Positions 1 through 8,690 of a stretch of DNA of 64,000 nt are shown in pieces; positions within the stretch are counted from its first letter, which is position 1; the number at the start of each line of letters is the position of its first letter. The DNA is taken from the NCBI GenBank assembly GCA_035549075.1, contig DASZRT010000153.1:1-64000 (forward strand), read 5' to 3'. The notes under the pieces were generated by a model, which saw only the letters and a program-made list of their open reading frames with translations, was not told where the DNA came from and did no database searches. The translations under genes and the position numbers were made by a program. The DNA comes from DASZFV01 sp035549075. GTDB lineage: Bacteria; Myxococcota_A; Polyangia; Fen-1088.

Positions 1-159
1 GCGCCGCCGCCCGCCGAGGCGCCGCCGCCCCCGCCGCCGAGCGCCACGGCGCCGGCCGCGCCCACGCCGAAGCGGCACGCACCCGAGAAGACGAACGAGG
101 CCTCGCCGACCTCGCGCGCGCGGCGCAACGGCCTCGTCACGGACAACCCCTTCCAATGA
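1..159 (+). CDS. C-terminal tail of an unidentified protein (5' end outside window)
   Basis: An open frame enters from the left edge and stops with TGA at 157-159. The visible 52 residues are a Pro/Ala-rich stretch (polyproline runs), then a basic region, ending in LVTDNPFQ. Nothing catalytic is visible. Pro/Ala-rich tails ending in a short 'NPF'-like peptide are common on myxobacterial Ser/Thr kinases and PEGA proteins, so a kinase is possible but unproven. The stop overlaps the next ATG (ATGA), so the two genes are probably translationally coupled and functionally linked. Confidence 0.6.
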   Translation, partial: APPPAEAPPPPPPSATAPAAPTPKRHAPEKTNEASPTSRARRNGLVTDNPFQ

Positions 160-1634
160 GCGCGCGCGTCGGCCGTCATCTCGTCGCCGCGCTCTGTCTC
201 GCCTCGCTCGTCGGCGTGACCGCGCGGGCGTTCGCCGCCGACGCGCCCGCCGGCCGCGCCGAGGCGCGTGATCGGTTTGCGCAGGGGCTTCGCCTCTTCG
301 AGAAAGGCGAGAACGCCGCGGCGCTCGCCGAGTTCCAGCGCGCCTACGCGCTCGTGCCGAACCCGCTCGTCCTCTACAACGTCGGCCTCGTCTACGCCGC
401 GATGGATCGCCCCGTCGAGGCCGTCGACGCGCTCGAGAAGTTCCTCGCGACGGGCGGCGCCGCGACGTCGGGCGAGCCGGGCGCGCGCGCGCGCCGCACG
501 CGCGACGAGCAAGCCGCGCGCATCGCCGAGGTCGACGTCGTCACGAACCGCCCGGCGATCGTCGAGGTCGACGGCGTCGAGGCGGGCCGCACGCCGCTCG
601 CGCACCCGCTGCGCGTCGCGAGCGGCGCGCACGTGATCTCGGCGCAGGCGCCTGGCTTCCTGCCGCTGCGCCGCGAGGTCACGCTCGCGGGCAAGGTCAC
701 CGAGACGATCACGCTCGAGCTCTTGCCCGCCGACAGCACGGCGGCGCACCTCGCGATCACCGTCGCCGTGCCCGGCGCCGAGGTGCTCGTCAACGGGCGC
801 AGCGTCGGCACGAGCCCGCTGCCCGCGAGCGTCGCCGTCGCGCCGGGAACGGCCGCGATCGAGGTGCGCCGGCCCGGCTACCACGCCGCGCAGCGGAGCG
901 TGCACGTCGACGAGGGCTCGAACGGCGCCGTCACCGTGCCGCTCGACGAGGACACGTCGGCGCCCGATTCGCTGCGCGGCCGGCTGCGCGTCGCCGTGAG
1001 CGAGCCCGACGCGGCGTTGACGGTCGACGGCGCGCCGCGCTCGCTCGTTGGCGGCGCCGTCACGCTGATGGGCGGACCCCACGTCGTGCGGATCGAGCGC
1101 GCCGGCTATTTGTCCGCCGAGCGTCGGGTCGAGATCCCCGCGCGCGGCGAGGCGTCGATCGCCGTCGCGCTCGCGCCCACGGACGCGACGCGCGCGCGCG
1201 CCGACGAGCGCTCGGGCACACGCCGCGCCTGGGGCTGGGCCGTCCTGGGCGTGGGCGCCGCCGGCGTCGTCGGCGCGGGCATCTTCGAGCTCGTCACGCG
1301 CCACGACGTCTCGAACGCCAACGCGGGCCTCGCCGGGCAGCTCGCGATGGAGCTGCCCGGCCAGCACTGCGATCCTGATCCCTCGAACGCCGACAACTAC
1401 GTCGGCTTCCAGTGCGCGTCGCGCAAGTCGTACTTCCAGGACCAGGTCGACTCGGCGAAGTTGAAGCGCACGCTCGGCTACGTCGGGATGGGCGCGGGCG
1501 CCGTCGTCGCCGGCGTGGGCGCCTACCTGCTCGCGACCTCTGGCGCCGACCGCTCCCTGACGCGCACGGAGTCGACGATCACGTTGTGGGGCGACGGCGG
1601 CGCGGGCGGCTTCGCCGTCGCCGGCGTGTTCTGA
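156..1634 (+). CDS. Exported PEGA-domain protein with N-terminal TPR
   Basis: A 492-residue envelope protein. Residues 1-27 form a signal peptide ending in ARAFA. Residues about 35-95 look like TPR helices (AEARDRFAQGLRLFEKGEN, then YNVGLVYAAMDRPVEA). Three PEGA repeats follow at about 125-190, 200-264 and 275-340, each with the family pattern of a short beta hairpin, 'VxVDGxxxGxTPL' and a later 'PGY' or 'AGY'. A membrane helix lies at about 359-380 (GWAVLGVGAAGVVGAGI) and a second hydrophobic stretch at about 440-462. PEGA repeats are surface or envelope modules, frequent in myxobacteria. The start is fixed by the 4-bp overlap with the upstream stop. The enzymatic role is unknown, and a structural or sensory role is inferred. 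Confidence 0.85.
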   Translation: MSARVGRHLVAALCLASLVGVTARAFAADAPAGRAEARDRFAQGLRLFEKGENAAALAEFQRAYALVPNPLVLYNVGLVYAAMDRPVEAVDALEKFLATGGAATSGEPGARARRTRDEQAARIAEVDVVTNRPAIVEVDGVEAGRTPLAHPLRVASGAHVISAQAPGFLPLRREVTLAGKVTETITLELLPADSTAAHLAITVAVPGAEVLVNGRSVGTSPLPASVAVAPGTAAIEVRRPGYHAAQRSVHVDEGSNGAVTVPLDEDTSAPDSLRGRLRVAVSEPDAALTVDGAPRSLVGGAVTLMGGPHVVRIERAGYLSAERRVEIPARGEASIAVALAPTDATRARADERSGTRRAWGWAVLGVGAAGVVGAGIFELVTRHDVSNANAGLAGQLAMELPGQHCDPDPSNADNYVGFQCASRKSYFQDQVDSAKLKRTLGYVGMGAGAVVAGVGAYLLATSGADRSLTRTESTITLWGDGGAGGFAVAGVF

Positions 1635-1640
1635 AGGCGC

Positions 1641-2066
1641 TCAGTTGCCGCAGTTGATGAGGGCCTTGCAGCCGGGCGCCGAGAAGATCGAGCAAGGCTC
1701 CTGAGCGAACGCGGCGCCGCAGTCCTCGACGTCGCCCACCGTGAGGCGAGGGCAGGTCGTCTTCGCGTCTCCGGCCGAGGCCACGCAGGACGAGCGGCTG
1801 TCGTCGGTCGCGACCGTCGAGCCGTCGGGGCAGCGGTGCACGACGCCGTACCCGCCCTGCAGCCTCGAGACCTCGTCGCACAGCTGACCGAGCTCGTCGG
1901 GCGAAAGCGTCGCGATCTTCTCGTCACGCGCGAGGCCCGCGTTGCCGCCCGCGCCGTCGGGCGAGCTCGACGTCACGGCCGCGTCGTCGTAAGGCGGATC
2001 GAGCGGCGTCGCGAGCCCGCAGGCGGCGAGGAAAACGAGCGCGAACGCAAAGAGGATCCGCGGCAT
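1641..2066 (-). CDS. Small Cys-rich lipoprotein of unknown function
   Basis: The 141-residue product begins with a short basic residue and a hydrophobic segment ending in a lipobox (FLAACG), so it should be lipidated at Cys16. The mature part has several further cysteines (LCDEV, HRCPDG, SSCVAS, TTCPRL, EDCGAA, EPCSIF, PGCKALINCGN), suggesting a disulphide-stabilised domain outside the cytoplasm. It follows the histidine kinase gene by about 35 bp on the same strand, so it may be the last gene of that transcript. It converges with the PEGA gene with only 6 bp between the two stops. I do not recognise the family. Confidence 0.75.
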   Translation of the reverse strand: MPRILFAFALVFLAACGLATPLDPPYDDAAVTSSSPDGAGGNAGLARDEKIATLSPDELGQLCDEVSRLQGGYGVVHRCPDGSTVATDDSRSSCVASAGDAKTTCPRLTVGDVEDCGAAFAQEPCSIFSAPGCKALINCGN

Positions 2067-2084
2067 GCCCGATCGCTAGCACGC

Positions 2085-2117
2085 GCCGCCCACGCGAACA
2101 ATCAGGCGGTGGGCGGC
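2085..2117 (-). terminator. Inverted repeat at the 3' end of the kinase gene (possible terminator/attenuator)
   Basis: GCCGCCCAC at 2085-2093 pairs perfectly with GTGGGCGGC at 2109-2117 across a 15-nt loop that contains the kinase stop codon. There is no T-run, so it may only attenuate transcription or protect the 3' end before the lipoprotein gene. Confidence 0.3.
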
Positions 2118-3469
2118 AGGCTGATCGCCACCGCGGGCGGCAACCAGCACGTGACGGCGAGCCCTCCGCCTTCGCGCGGGTGCAGCGACAACCTCCCGCC
2201 GTGCGCCTCGATGATCTCGCGGCACAGCGCGAGCCCGAGGCCCGTGCCCGTCTTCTTGGTCGAGAAGAACGGCAAGAGCGCGCTGCGCAGCACCTCGGGC
2301 GCCATGCCCTTGCCGCGATCGGCGACGGTGAGCTCGGCGCCGCCGGTCGCGACGTCGCGAATCGCGAGCGTGATGCCGTCGGGCGCGCTGCCCGACTCGG
2401 CGGCGTTCTTGAGCAGGTTGATGATCACTTGTTGCAGCTGGCTCGCGTCGGCGAAGGCCGGCGCCGCCGGCAGCGCGCCGTCGACCTTGAACGTGTAGAG
2501 GCCCTCGACGCCCGCGAGCACGTCGCGCCACGGCACGGCGCGCTTCGTCGGCATGGGCAGGCGCGCGAAGCTCGCGTAGCCGTCGAGAAAAGTCTTGAGG
2601 TGCGTCGCGCGCTCTTCGATCGTGTCGAGCGCGGCGCCGAGGCGCTTCTCGTGGCCCACGGGGTTGGCCGTCATGAGGCGCGCCGAGTGCACGAGCGACG
2701 TCACGGGCGCGAGCGAGTTGTTCACCTCGTGCGACAGCACGCGGATCGCCTTCTTCCACGTCTCGACCTCTTGGCGCGCGAGCTCCTTCGTGAGCGGGCG
2801 CAGCAACAGCAGCGTGTGCCGCTGCGTCGAGATCTCGAAGTGATGCTTCGACAGGTGGAACGTCTCGGGCTCGGCGTCGGCGCGCTCGCACGTGAACAGG
2901 ACGTCGCGCTCGGCGAGCGCCGCCTCTTGCACCTCCTTCGCCGCGCGCGCGAGCAGCTCGGGCAAGAGCCGGCCCTCGATCCCGCGGCCGGCGTCGAAGA
3001 ACTGCTCGGCGGCGGGGTTGGCGTAGACGATGCGGCCCGCCTCGTTGGTGATGGCGGCGATCGACGTGCTCGCGGCCAGCACGGCCTCGAGCAGCATCTC
3101 TTTTTGATAGACGCCGCTGCGCTCGCGCCGCAGCTTCTCCGCCAGCGCGTTGAAGCGCGCGATGAGGCGGCCCACCTCGTTGGCGTGCGGCACCGTGAGC
3201 CGCACGCCGAAGTCGCCCTCGGTGAGGCTGAGCAAGCCGTCGCTCACGGCGTCGATGCCGTCGAACAACAAGCGGCCGCCAGCGACGCGGTGGAGCGTGT
3301 AGACGACCAGCGTCGCGAGCGCGCCGCTCACGACGTAGACGCTCGCCGTCGACGCGCCCGGCATCGCGCGCGCGACGGCGAGCAGGACGCCCATCGTGCC
3401 GAGCACGACGATCGCCGCCCCGAGCAGCCGCGTCGCGAGGGTGCGGCCGCGGCTCGGCGTGGCGCTCAT
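2102..3469 (-). CDS. NtrY-like sensor histidine kinase (HAMP-PAS-HisKA-HATPase)
   Basis: The 455-residue product begins MSATPSRGR at 3469, where ATGA overlaps the regulator stop. Two membrane helices (about 13-33 and 43-60) are followed by a HAMP-like linker (ANEVGRLIARFNALAEKL) and a PAS-like segment (ITNEAGRIVYANPAAEQFF). The kinase core has an H-box (VLSHEVNNSLAPV), N-box (QQVIINLLKNAAES), G1 (VADRGKGM) and G2 (TGTGLGLALCREIIEAHGG). It autophosphorylates on His and should pass the phosphate to the adjacent NtrC-type regulator. The open frame continues upstream of this ATG, but there it only reads through the regulator in another frame. It is the distal gene of the ExbB/ABC run, which suggests autoregulation. 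Confidence 0.9.
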   Translation of the reverse strand: MSATPSRGRTLATRLLGAAIVVLGTMGVLLAVARAMPGASTASVYVVSGALATLVVYTLHRVAGGRLLFDGIDAVSDGLLSLTEGDFGVRLTVPHANEVGRLIARFNALAEKLRRERSGVYQKEMLLEAVLAASTSIAAITNEAGRIVYANPAAEQFFDAGRGIEGRLLPELLARAAKEVQEAALAERDVLFTCERADAEPETFHLSKHHFEISTQRHTLLLLRPLTKELARQEVETWKKAIRVLSHEVNNSLAPVTSLVHSARLMTANPVGHEKRLGAALDTIEERATHLKTFLDGYASFARLPMPTKRAVPWRDVLAGVEGLYTFKVDGALPAAPAFADASQLQQVIINLLKNAAESGSAPDGITLAIRDVATGGAELTVADRGKGMAPEVLRSALLPFFSTKKTGTGLGLALCREIIEAHGGRLSLHPREGGGLAVTCWLPPAVAISLPPTA

Positions 3470-4926
3470 TTTGGCCGGCGCTCCATGACGATGCCGAGGC
3501 GCTCCATGCGGCGGTAGAGCGCCTGGCGCGACAGGCCCATTTCCGCCGCGGCTTTGGCGACGACGCCGCCCGCGCGCACGAGCGCTTCTTCGATCGCCGT
3601 GCGCTCGCGCTCGGACGCGGCGTCGGTCGGGCGCGGCGCGGACGGCGCGGCCGGCACGGGCACGCTCACGCCGACCGGCACCTGCGGTCCGGTCGTGGGC
3701 CGGCGCGCACCGGACGTCGACGTGGGCGCCAACCCCAGATCGCCCGCCGTGACGACGCCAGCCGTCTGGACGAGCACGGCCCTTTGCACGCGGTTGGCGA
3801 GCTCGCGGACATTCCCAGGCCACTCGTGGTTGGCGAGCGCCGCGAGCGCCTCCTCGCCGAAGCGCATCGCGCCGCGGCCTTCTTTTTCGGCGAACGTCGC
3901 GAGGAAGTGCTCGGCGAGCGGTCCCACGTCGTCGGGGCGATCGGCGAGCGGCGGCACGAACACTTCGATGACGTTCAGACGAAAATACAAATCCTCGCGA
4001 AACTGCCCGGCGGCGATCGCGCGCGGAAGATCGAGGTTGGTCGCGCTGATGACGCGCACGTTCGCCTTGCGCGTCGTCGACGAGCCGAGCCGCTCGAACT
4101 CACCCGTCTGCAAGACGCGCAGCAGCTTCGCCTGCGCCGCGAGCGGCAGCGTGCCGAGCTCGTCGAGGAACAGCGTGCCGCCGTCGGCCGCCTCGAAGCG
4201 CCCGACGCGCAGCTTGGCCGCGCCCGTGAACGCGCCCGCCTCGGCGCCGAACAATTCGGCCTCGAACAAGTTCTCGGGCAGCGCGCCGACGTTGACGCGC
4301 ACGAACGCCTTGTCCTTGCGGCGCGAGTTGGCCTGGATGATCTCGGCGAGCTTCTCCTTGCCCGAGCCGTTCGGCCCCGTGACGAGCACGGGCACGTCCG
4401 ACGGCGCGATGCTCACGGCGAGGCGCACGGCCTCGTGCATTTGCGGGCTCGCGTAGATGACGCCGCGCAGGTCGTGCGTGTCGGCGAGCGCGCGCCGCGC
4501 GCGGCTGCCCTGCGCGCGCAGCCGCGTGTTCTCCTGGCGCAGCCCGCGCAGGTTCACGAGGTTGCGCACGGTCGTCACGAGCTTGTCGTCGTTCCACGGC
4601 TTGGCGATGTAGTCGGCCGCGCCTTCCTTGATCAAGGTGACCGCCGCCTCGAGCGCCGTCCACGACGTCATGAGCAACACGGGCATGTCGGCGTCGAGCG
4701 CGCGGATGTCGCGGAACAGCTTCGTGCCCTCGGCGCCGTCGGTGTTCTCCTGCGTGAAGTTCATGTCCTGCACGACGGCGCCGATGTCCTCGGTCGCGAG
4801 CAGCTCGAGCGCTTCGTTGGGAGTGGACACCGACAGCGCCGCCATGCCGTGCACCTCGAACAGCGTCTCGAGCGCCATGCGCACGGCGGGTTGGTCGTCG
4901 ATGATGAGGACTTTGAGCTTCGACAT
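3466..4926 (-). CDS. NtrC-family sigma-54-dependent response regulator
   Basis: The 486-residue product has three domains. The receiver (1-120) has acidic pair D10/D11, phosphoacceptor D54 (VVQDMNF), T87 and K109 (YIAKPW). The loop after D54 is long (TQENTDGAEGTKLF). The AAA+ domain has Walker A GPNGSGKE, an intact sigma-54 contact loop GAFTGA and Walker B GGTLFLDELG. A C-terminal Fis-type HTH reads VAKAAAEMGLSRQALYRRM. It lies between the permeases and the kinase in a coupled array (16 bp from the last permease gene, 4-bp overlap with the kinase). It is the natural candidate to bind the GCGGACA/TGTCCGC sites upstream of the exbB and receptor sigma-54 promoters. That target is inferred from operon position only. 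Confidence 0.92.
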   Translation of the reverse strand: MSKLKVLIIDDQPAVRMALETLFEVHGMAALSVSTPNEALELLATEDIGAVVQDMNFTQENTDGAEGTKLFRDIRALDADMPVLLMTSWTALEAAVTLIKEGAADYIAKPWNDDKLVTTVRNLVNLRGLRQENTRLRAQGSRARRALADTHDLRGVIYASPQMHEAVRLAVSIAPSDVPVLVTGPNGSGKEKLAEIIQANSRRKDKAFVRVNVGALPENLFEAELFGAEAGAFTGAAKLRVGRFEAADGGTLFLDELGTLPLAAQAKLLRVLQTGEFERLGSSTTRKANVRVISATNLDLPRAIAAGQFREDLYFRLNVIEVFVPPLADRPDDVGPLAEHFLATFAEKEGRGAMRFGEEALAALANHEWPGNVRELANRVQRAVLVQTAGVVTAGDLGLAPTSTSGARRPTTGPQVPVGVSVPVPAAPSAPRPTDAASERERTAIEEALVRAGGVVAKAAAEMGLSRQALYRRMERLGIVMERRPK

Positions 4927-4941
4927 GTCGGCTCTCCTGCT

Positions 4942-6159
4942 TCACAAGCTGCGGGTCACGACCGAAGGTGGGATGCGCGTCGCGCGCAGCGCCGGCACGA
5001 GCTTCGCGACGACGCCGCCCAGCGACAGCAAGAACGCCGTGGCGAGCGTGTCGATGATATCGAAACGGATGCCCGCGAAGCGAAGCCTGGCGGCCGGCAG
5101 CGTCGCGAGCACGACGACGAGGCCGCACAGGTTGCCGAGCTGCGTGGGCAATAGGTTCTCGATCAAGAGATAGCGCAGCACGTCCCAGCGGCTCGCGCCC
5201 AGCGCGCGGCGCACGCCGATGATGCGTTGGCGCTCGCCGACGAGGAACGCCGCGACGGCAAAGTTGCCGAGGATCGCGAGCAGGCCCAGCAACGCGCCGA
5301 CGTACACGAGCAGGACCGCGGTGCCGCGTGCGACGCCCGACAAGAGGGTCTCGGCGCCCGCGACGACGCGCGCCGAGACGATGTGATCGGGCGCCGTCGC
5401 GTCGGGCAGCGCCGACGCGACAGCGTCGCGCACCGCTTCGGCGCGTCCGGGCTCGGTGCGCAAGAAGACGTGGCCCACGCGTGGATCGCTGGGCAGCTGA
5501 GGGTAGATCGCGGCGACGTGCGGTTGGATGAGGAACGGCGCGCGAACGCGCACGTCCTCGACGACGCCGGTGATGCGCGCGTCGGGCGCGTGGTTCGAGT
5601 GCAGCGTACGACCAAGCGCGGGCGCGCCGCCGAACAGGGCGTCGCGCAGGCAGCGCGTGATGAAGACCGGCCGCTGCGCCTGCGCGCCTTCGACGAGCCG
5701 GAGGTCCAGCGCGTCGGCGAAGCCGTCGTCGGCCGCGACCGTCCAGCCGACGACGACGCCGGCGGGGGAGCGCGCGACGCCTTCGCAGGCGCTCGGACCG
5801 GCGGGCGTGCCGGCGTCGGTCCAGAAGATCTCGGGGACGTCCCAGCGATCGTCGAGCTCCGAGGACGAGACGGCCACGGCGCGCCGCACGCCCGGGATCG
5901 CGGCGAGGGCGGCGAGCTCGGCGCGGTGGCGCGCCGTCGAGACGTCCGTGGGCTCGGCCGGGCCACGGCTCACGACCTCGACGACGTCGACCTCGCGGTG
6001 ACCCGACGACGGCATCGCACGCGACGCGTACCAGCGGCACGTCATGATCAAGTTGCCGATGATGAAGAAGCCGAGCGCGACCTCGACGACGAGCAGCGCG
6101 AACGCGCGGTGACGCCGCACGCTGCGCCAGATGGGTCCGACCTCCGACCAAGCCGACAT
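4942..6159 (-). CDS. FtsX/MacB-type ABC permease, copy B'
   Basis: The 405-residue inner-membrane permease starts at MSAWSEVGP (ATGA overlap with the previous gene). It has the MacB/FtsX layout: one N-terminal membrane helix (FALLVVEVALGFFIIGNLIM), a large periplasmic region of about 220 residues, then three C-terminal helices around GTAVLLVYVGALLGLLAILGN and the 'GVRRALGASRWDVLRYLL' coupling segment typical of the family. It resembles the permease at 7478-8689 (N-terminal VGP-W/L-R-x-x-R and VxEVAxG), so it is the duplicated B copy. It probably pairs with the preceding permease and the shared ATPase. The substrate is unknown; the family handles lipoproteins, peptides or envelope signals by mechanotransmission. 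Confidence 0.85.
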   Translation of the reverse strand: MSAWSEVGPIWRSVRRHRAFALLVVEVALGFFIIGNLIMTCRWYASRAMPSSGHREVDVVEVVSRGPAEPTDVSTARHRAELAALAAIPGVRRAVAVSSSELDDRWDVPEIFWTDAGTPAGPSACEGVARSPAGVVVGWTVAADDGFADALDLRLVEGAQAQRPVFITRCLRDALFGGAPALGRTLHSNHAPDARITGVVEDVRVRAPFLIQPHVAAIYPQLPSDPRVGHVFLRTEPGRAEAVRDAVASALPDATAPDHIVSARVVAGAETLLSGVARGTAVLLVYVGALLGLLAILGNFAVAAFLVGERQRIIGVRRALGASRWDVLRYLLIENLLPTQLGNLCGLVVVLATLPAARLRFAGIRFDIIDTLATAFLLSLGGVVAKLVPALRATRIPPSVVTRSL

Positions 6160-7481
6160 CAGCCCATCCCCAGGTAACGCGTCGGTCGGGTGCGCGAGAG
6201 CCGCCACGCCGGGTACAGCGTGCCGATCGCCGCCGCGCCGAGGGGCACGAGCGCCCCCACGAGCACGCCGAGCCGGCTCAGCTCGAGCGGCATGTCGACG
6301 AACTTCACGAGGTGGTTGAAGGCGAAGGCCGTCGGCAGCTGGAACAGCGGTCCGAGGAGCGCCGCGGGTGTCGCGAGCAGCATCCCCTCGACCCAGGTGC
6401 GCGCGAAGATCGCGGCGCGCGGCGCGCCCAGCGCGCGGTAGACGCCGAGCTCGGGCGCGCGCGTGAGGCCCTTGGTCAGGAGAAAGCGCGCGAGCGTGAA
6501 CACGCCGCCGACGAGCACGACGACGGCGAGGAAGCTGAAGAACGACAGCTGCGTCGCCGGCATGGGGAAGGCGCGCCGCCATTGGTCGAGCGAGCGCAAG
6601 ACGTAGCGCCCCGGCCCGAGGCGCCGATCGAGATCGCTCCGATACGCCTCGACGTGGGCGGGCGTCGGCAGGTCGACCCACGACATGACGAAGAGCGCGT
6701 CCGAGCGCAGGAGCGCCGCGCGGTCGAGGCCGTCGGGGGGCGTGCGGTAGATCGGCTCTTCGGGCCACGCGCCCAGCGGATCGAAATCGCCCAGCGGCAA
6801 GAAGAGCGCGTCCTCGAAGCCGCCCCAGATGAGCAGCTGCCAGGGCGCGTTGAGCGGCTGGTAATCGGCGAGCACGCCCACGACGTGGTACCGCCGGCCC
6901 TCGATCGTCACGGCGCGGCCCACGCCGTCGCCGCGCGGGAAGAGCTTGCGGCCCGTCGCGAAGCCGAGCACGACGACGCCCGTCCCGCCGGCATCATCGC
7001 GCGCCGCCCACGGTCCGCCCGCGGCGAACGTGCGATCGAACATGCCGAAGAAGGCCGCGTTCGTGAAGCGCGCCACGCGCGCCTCGGCGCCGCCCTCGGG
7101 CCCGCGGACGACGACCTCGGCGCGGATGCCCGTGCTCTGGCGCGCCGGCACCCCGCTCGACGCCAGCGCTTGCCCCTCGGCGTAGGTGTGCATCGTGCGC
7201 GCGTGGATCGCGACGGGCGCGAGGTAGGGATTTCCCGCCGCGCCGTCCTCGAAGACGGCGTTGGCGTCGCGCGGGCGCAGCACCTCGACCTGATGGAGCG
7301 TCGGCGAGAGGGAGACGTCGCGCCCGTCGAAGCGCAGCTGCTCGGCCGCGGCCAGCGCCCAGACGCTGTTGCCGAGCGCGAGCGACAGCCACATCACGAG
7401 CGCGACGCCCGGGTCGCGGCGCAGGCTGCGCACGGCGAGGCGGACGTGGTAGCCGAGCAGCGACATCGACGTCATCGTCAT
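6159..7481 (-). CDS. FtsX/MacB-type ABC permease, copy A'
   Basis: A 440-residue permease starting MTMTSMSLLGYHVRLAVRSL at 7481, where its ATG overlaps the TGA of the upstream gene. An N-terminal helix (VALVMWLSLALGNSVWAL) is followed by a MacB-type periplasmic domain and three C-terminal helices (FFSFLAVVVLVGGVFTLARF; LLATPAALLGPLF; LGVLVGALVPLGAAAIG). The cytoplasmic motif ELGVYRALGAPRAAIFAR is the FtsX-family coupling helix. Its start and layout closely parallel the permease at 8691-9998 (YHxRLAxRSLRRD), marking it as the duplicated A copy. The frame is open further upstream, but only as read-through of the neighbour. Confidence 0.85.
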   Translation of the reverse strand: MTMTSMSLLGYHVRLAVRSLRRDPGVALVMWLSLALGNSVWALAAAEQLRFDGRDVSLSPTLHQVEVLRPRDANAVFEDGAAGNPYLAPVAIHARTMHTYAEGQALASSGVPARQSTGIRAEVVVRGPEGGAEARVARFTNAAFFGMFDRTFAAGGPWAARDDAGGTGVVVLGFATGRKLFPRGDGVGRAVTIEGRRYHVVGVLADYQPLNAPWQLLIWGGFEDALFLPLGDFDPLGAWPEEPIYRTPPDGLDRAALLRSDALFVMSWVDLPTPAHVEAYRSDLDRRLGPGRYVLRSLDQWRRAFPMPATQLSFFSFLAVVVLVGGVFTLARFLLTKGLTRAPELGVYRALGAPRAAIFARTWVEGMLLATPAALLGPLFQLPTAFAFNHLVKFVDMPLELSRLGVLVGALVPLGAAAIGTLYPAWRLSRTRPTRYLGMG

Positions 7482-8689
7482 GGGCTCCGGCTCGCGACGC
7501 CCGGCGGGACGCGCGCGGCGCGCAACGCGGGCACGAGCGTCGCCGCGAGCGCTGCGATCCAGAACAGCACGAGGCCGAGCACGATCGCCGCGACGTCGAC
7601 GGCGAGCCCGTTGAAGTAGCTGCGCATGACGACGTAGAGCCCGGCCGTGCCCACGAGCCCGACGATCGAGCCCGCGAACATCGTGAAGGCGTTCTCGACG
7701 AGGAAGTAGGTGACGATGTCGGCCTTGGTCGCGCCGAGCGCGCGGCGGATGCCGATCTGGCGGCGGCGCTGCGCGACGAGGAACGACGTCGCCGCGAGCG
7801 CGCCCAGCTGCGCGATGACGCCCACGAGCGCGCCGAACAGCGAGAGGAACGTCGCGAGCCCGTGGCCCACCCGGTGGTGCTGGCTGTCGTCGGAGTCGAG
7901 CGCGCGCACGTCGACCCAGCGCCGCGGCGCCGCGCCCGCGAAGACGTCGGCGAGGCGCGCGACGAGCGCGTCGCGCTGGCCGGGCGCCGCGCGCGCGAGG
8001 ATGCGCGCCTCGTGGTCGCGCGGCGCGCCGCCGAACAAGAACGCGACGCAGCCGGCGTTGGGCATGAACGGCACGCGCATCGTGACGTTGGCGACGACGG
8101 CGCTCACGCGCACGGGCGCGGTCTGATCGGACACGATCGTCTGACCGATCGCCGCGGGCGCCGAGCCGAAGAGCGCCTTCGCGACGCAGATCGAGACGAC
8201 GGCCGAGCGCACGGGACCCGAGTCGTCGGAGCGGCCGGCGCCGACGCGCGGCTCGGGCATTACGCCCGCGATCGGCGCGAGGCGCAGCGCGCGCGGCGCC
8301 TCGTCGTCGGTGTGCACGGGCCAACCGATCTGGTGCCGGCGCGAGCCGGGCGCGCGGAAGAGGGCGGGGTACGTCCAGCGATCGTCGAGCACGCTCGTGT
8401 CGACGCTCGTCGCCGCTTCGACGCCCGGCGTGGCGCGCACGCGCGCGAGGTCGGCGCGCTGCTCGGCCGCGACGGCGTCCTCGTCGGCGCCCGGCGTGTA
8501 CGACGACACGAGCGCCAAATTCTGCTCGTCGAAGCTCGTGGGCTTCGCGCCGATGACGCCGTACCACGAGGCCGCGAGCAGCAGCGCCGTGAGCGACGCG
8601 ACGCCGGCCGCGACCTCGAGCACGAGCGTCGTGAACACCGCCGGTTGGCGGGCGAGGGTGCGCAGCACGGGGCCGACGTCGAGGCGCAC
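7478..8689 (-). CDS. FtsX/MacB-type ABC permease, copy B
   Basis: The 403-residue product begins MRLDVGPVLRTLARQPAVF. It has an N-terminal helix (TLVLEVAAGVASLTALLLA), a periplasmic domain of about 210 residues and three C-terminal helices, including ATFLSLFGALVGVIAQLGAL and VLFWIAALAATLVPAL. The family coupling motif GIRRALGATKADIVTYFL is present. It sits 1 bp from the A permease and overlaps the A' permease by 4 bp. The A-B-A'-B' order suggests that two heterodimeric membrane units arose by duplication of an A-B pair. Substrate not predictable. Confidence 0.85.
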   Translation of the reverse strand: MRLDVGPVLRTLARQPAVFTTLVLEVAAGVASLTALLLAASWYGVIGAKPTSFDEQNLALVSSYTPGADEDAVAAEQRADLARVRATPGVEAATSVDTSVLDDRWTYPALFRAPGSRRHQIGWPVHTDDEAPRALRLAPIAGVMPEPRVGAGRSDDSGPVRSAVVSICVAKALFGSAPAAIGQTIVSDQTAPVRVSAVVANVTMRVPFMPNAGCVAFLFGGAPRDHEARILARAAPGQRDALVARLADVFAGAAPRRWVDVRALDSDDSQHHRVGHGLATFLSLFGALVGVIAQLGALAATSFLVAQRRRQIGIRRALGATKADIVTYFLVENAFTMFAGSIVGLVGTAGLYVVMRSYFNGLAVDVAAIVLGLVLFWIAALAATLVPALRAARVPPGVASRSP

Positions 8690-8690
8690 G

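Noticed and set aside
3470..3823. Possible N-terminal fusion of the histidine kinase with upstream sequence (frame open to 3823)
   Set aside because: The extra part reads the regulator gene in another frame, and the ATGA overlap at 3466-3469 gives a natural start. The same read-through explains the long open frames upstream of 6159, 7481, 37480 and 61717.
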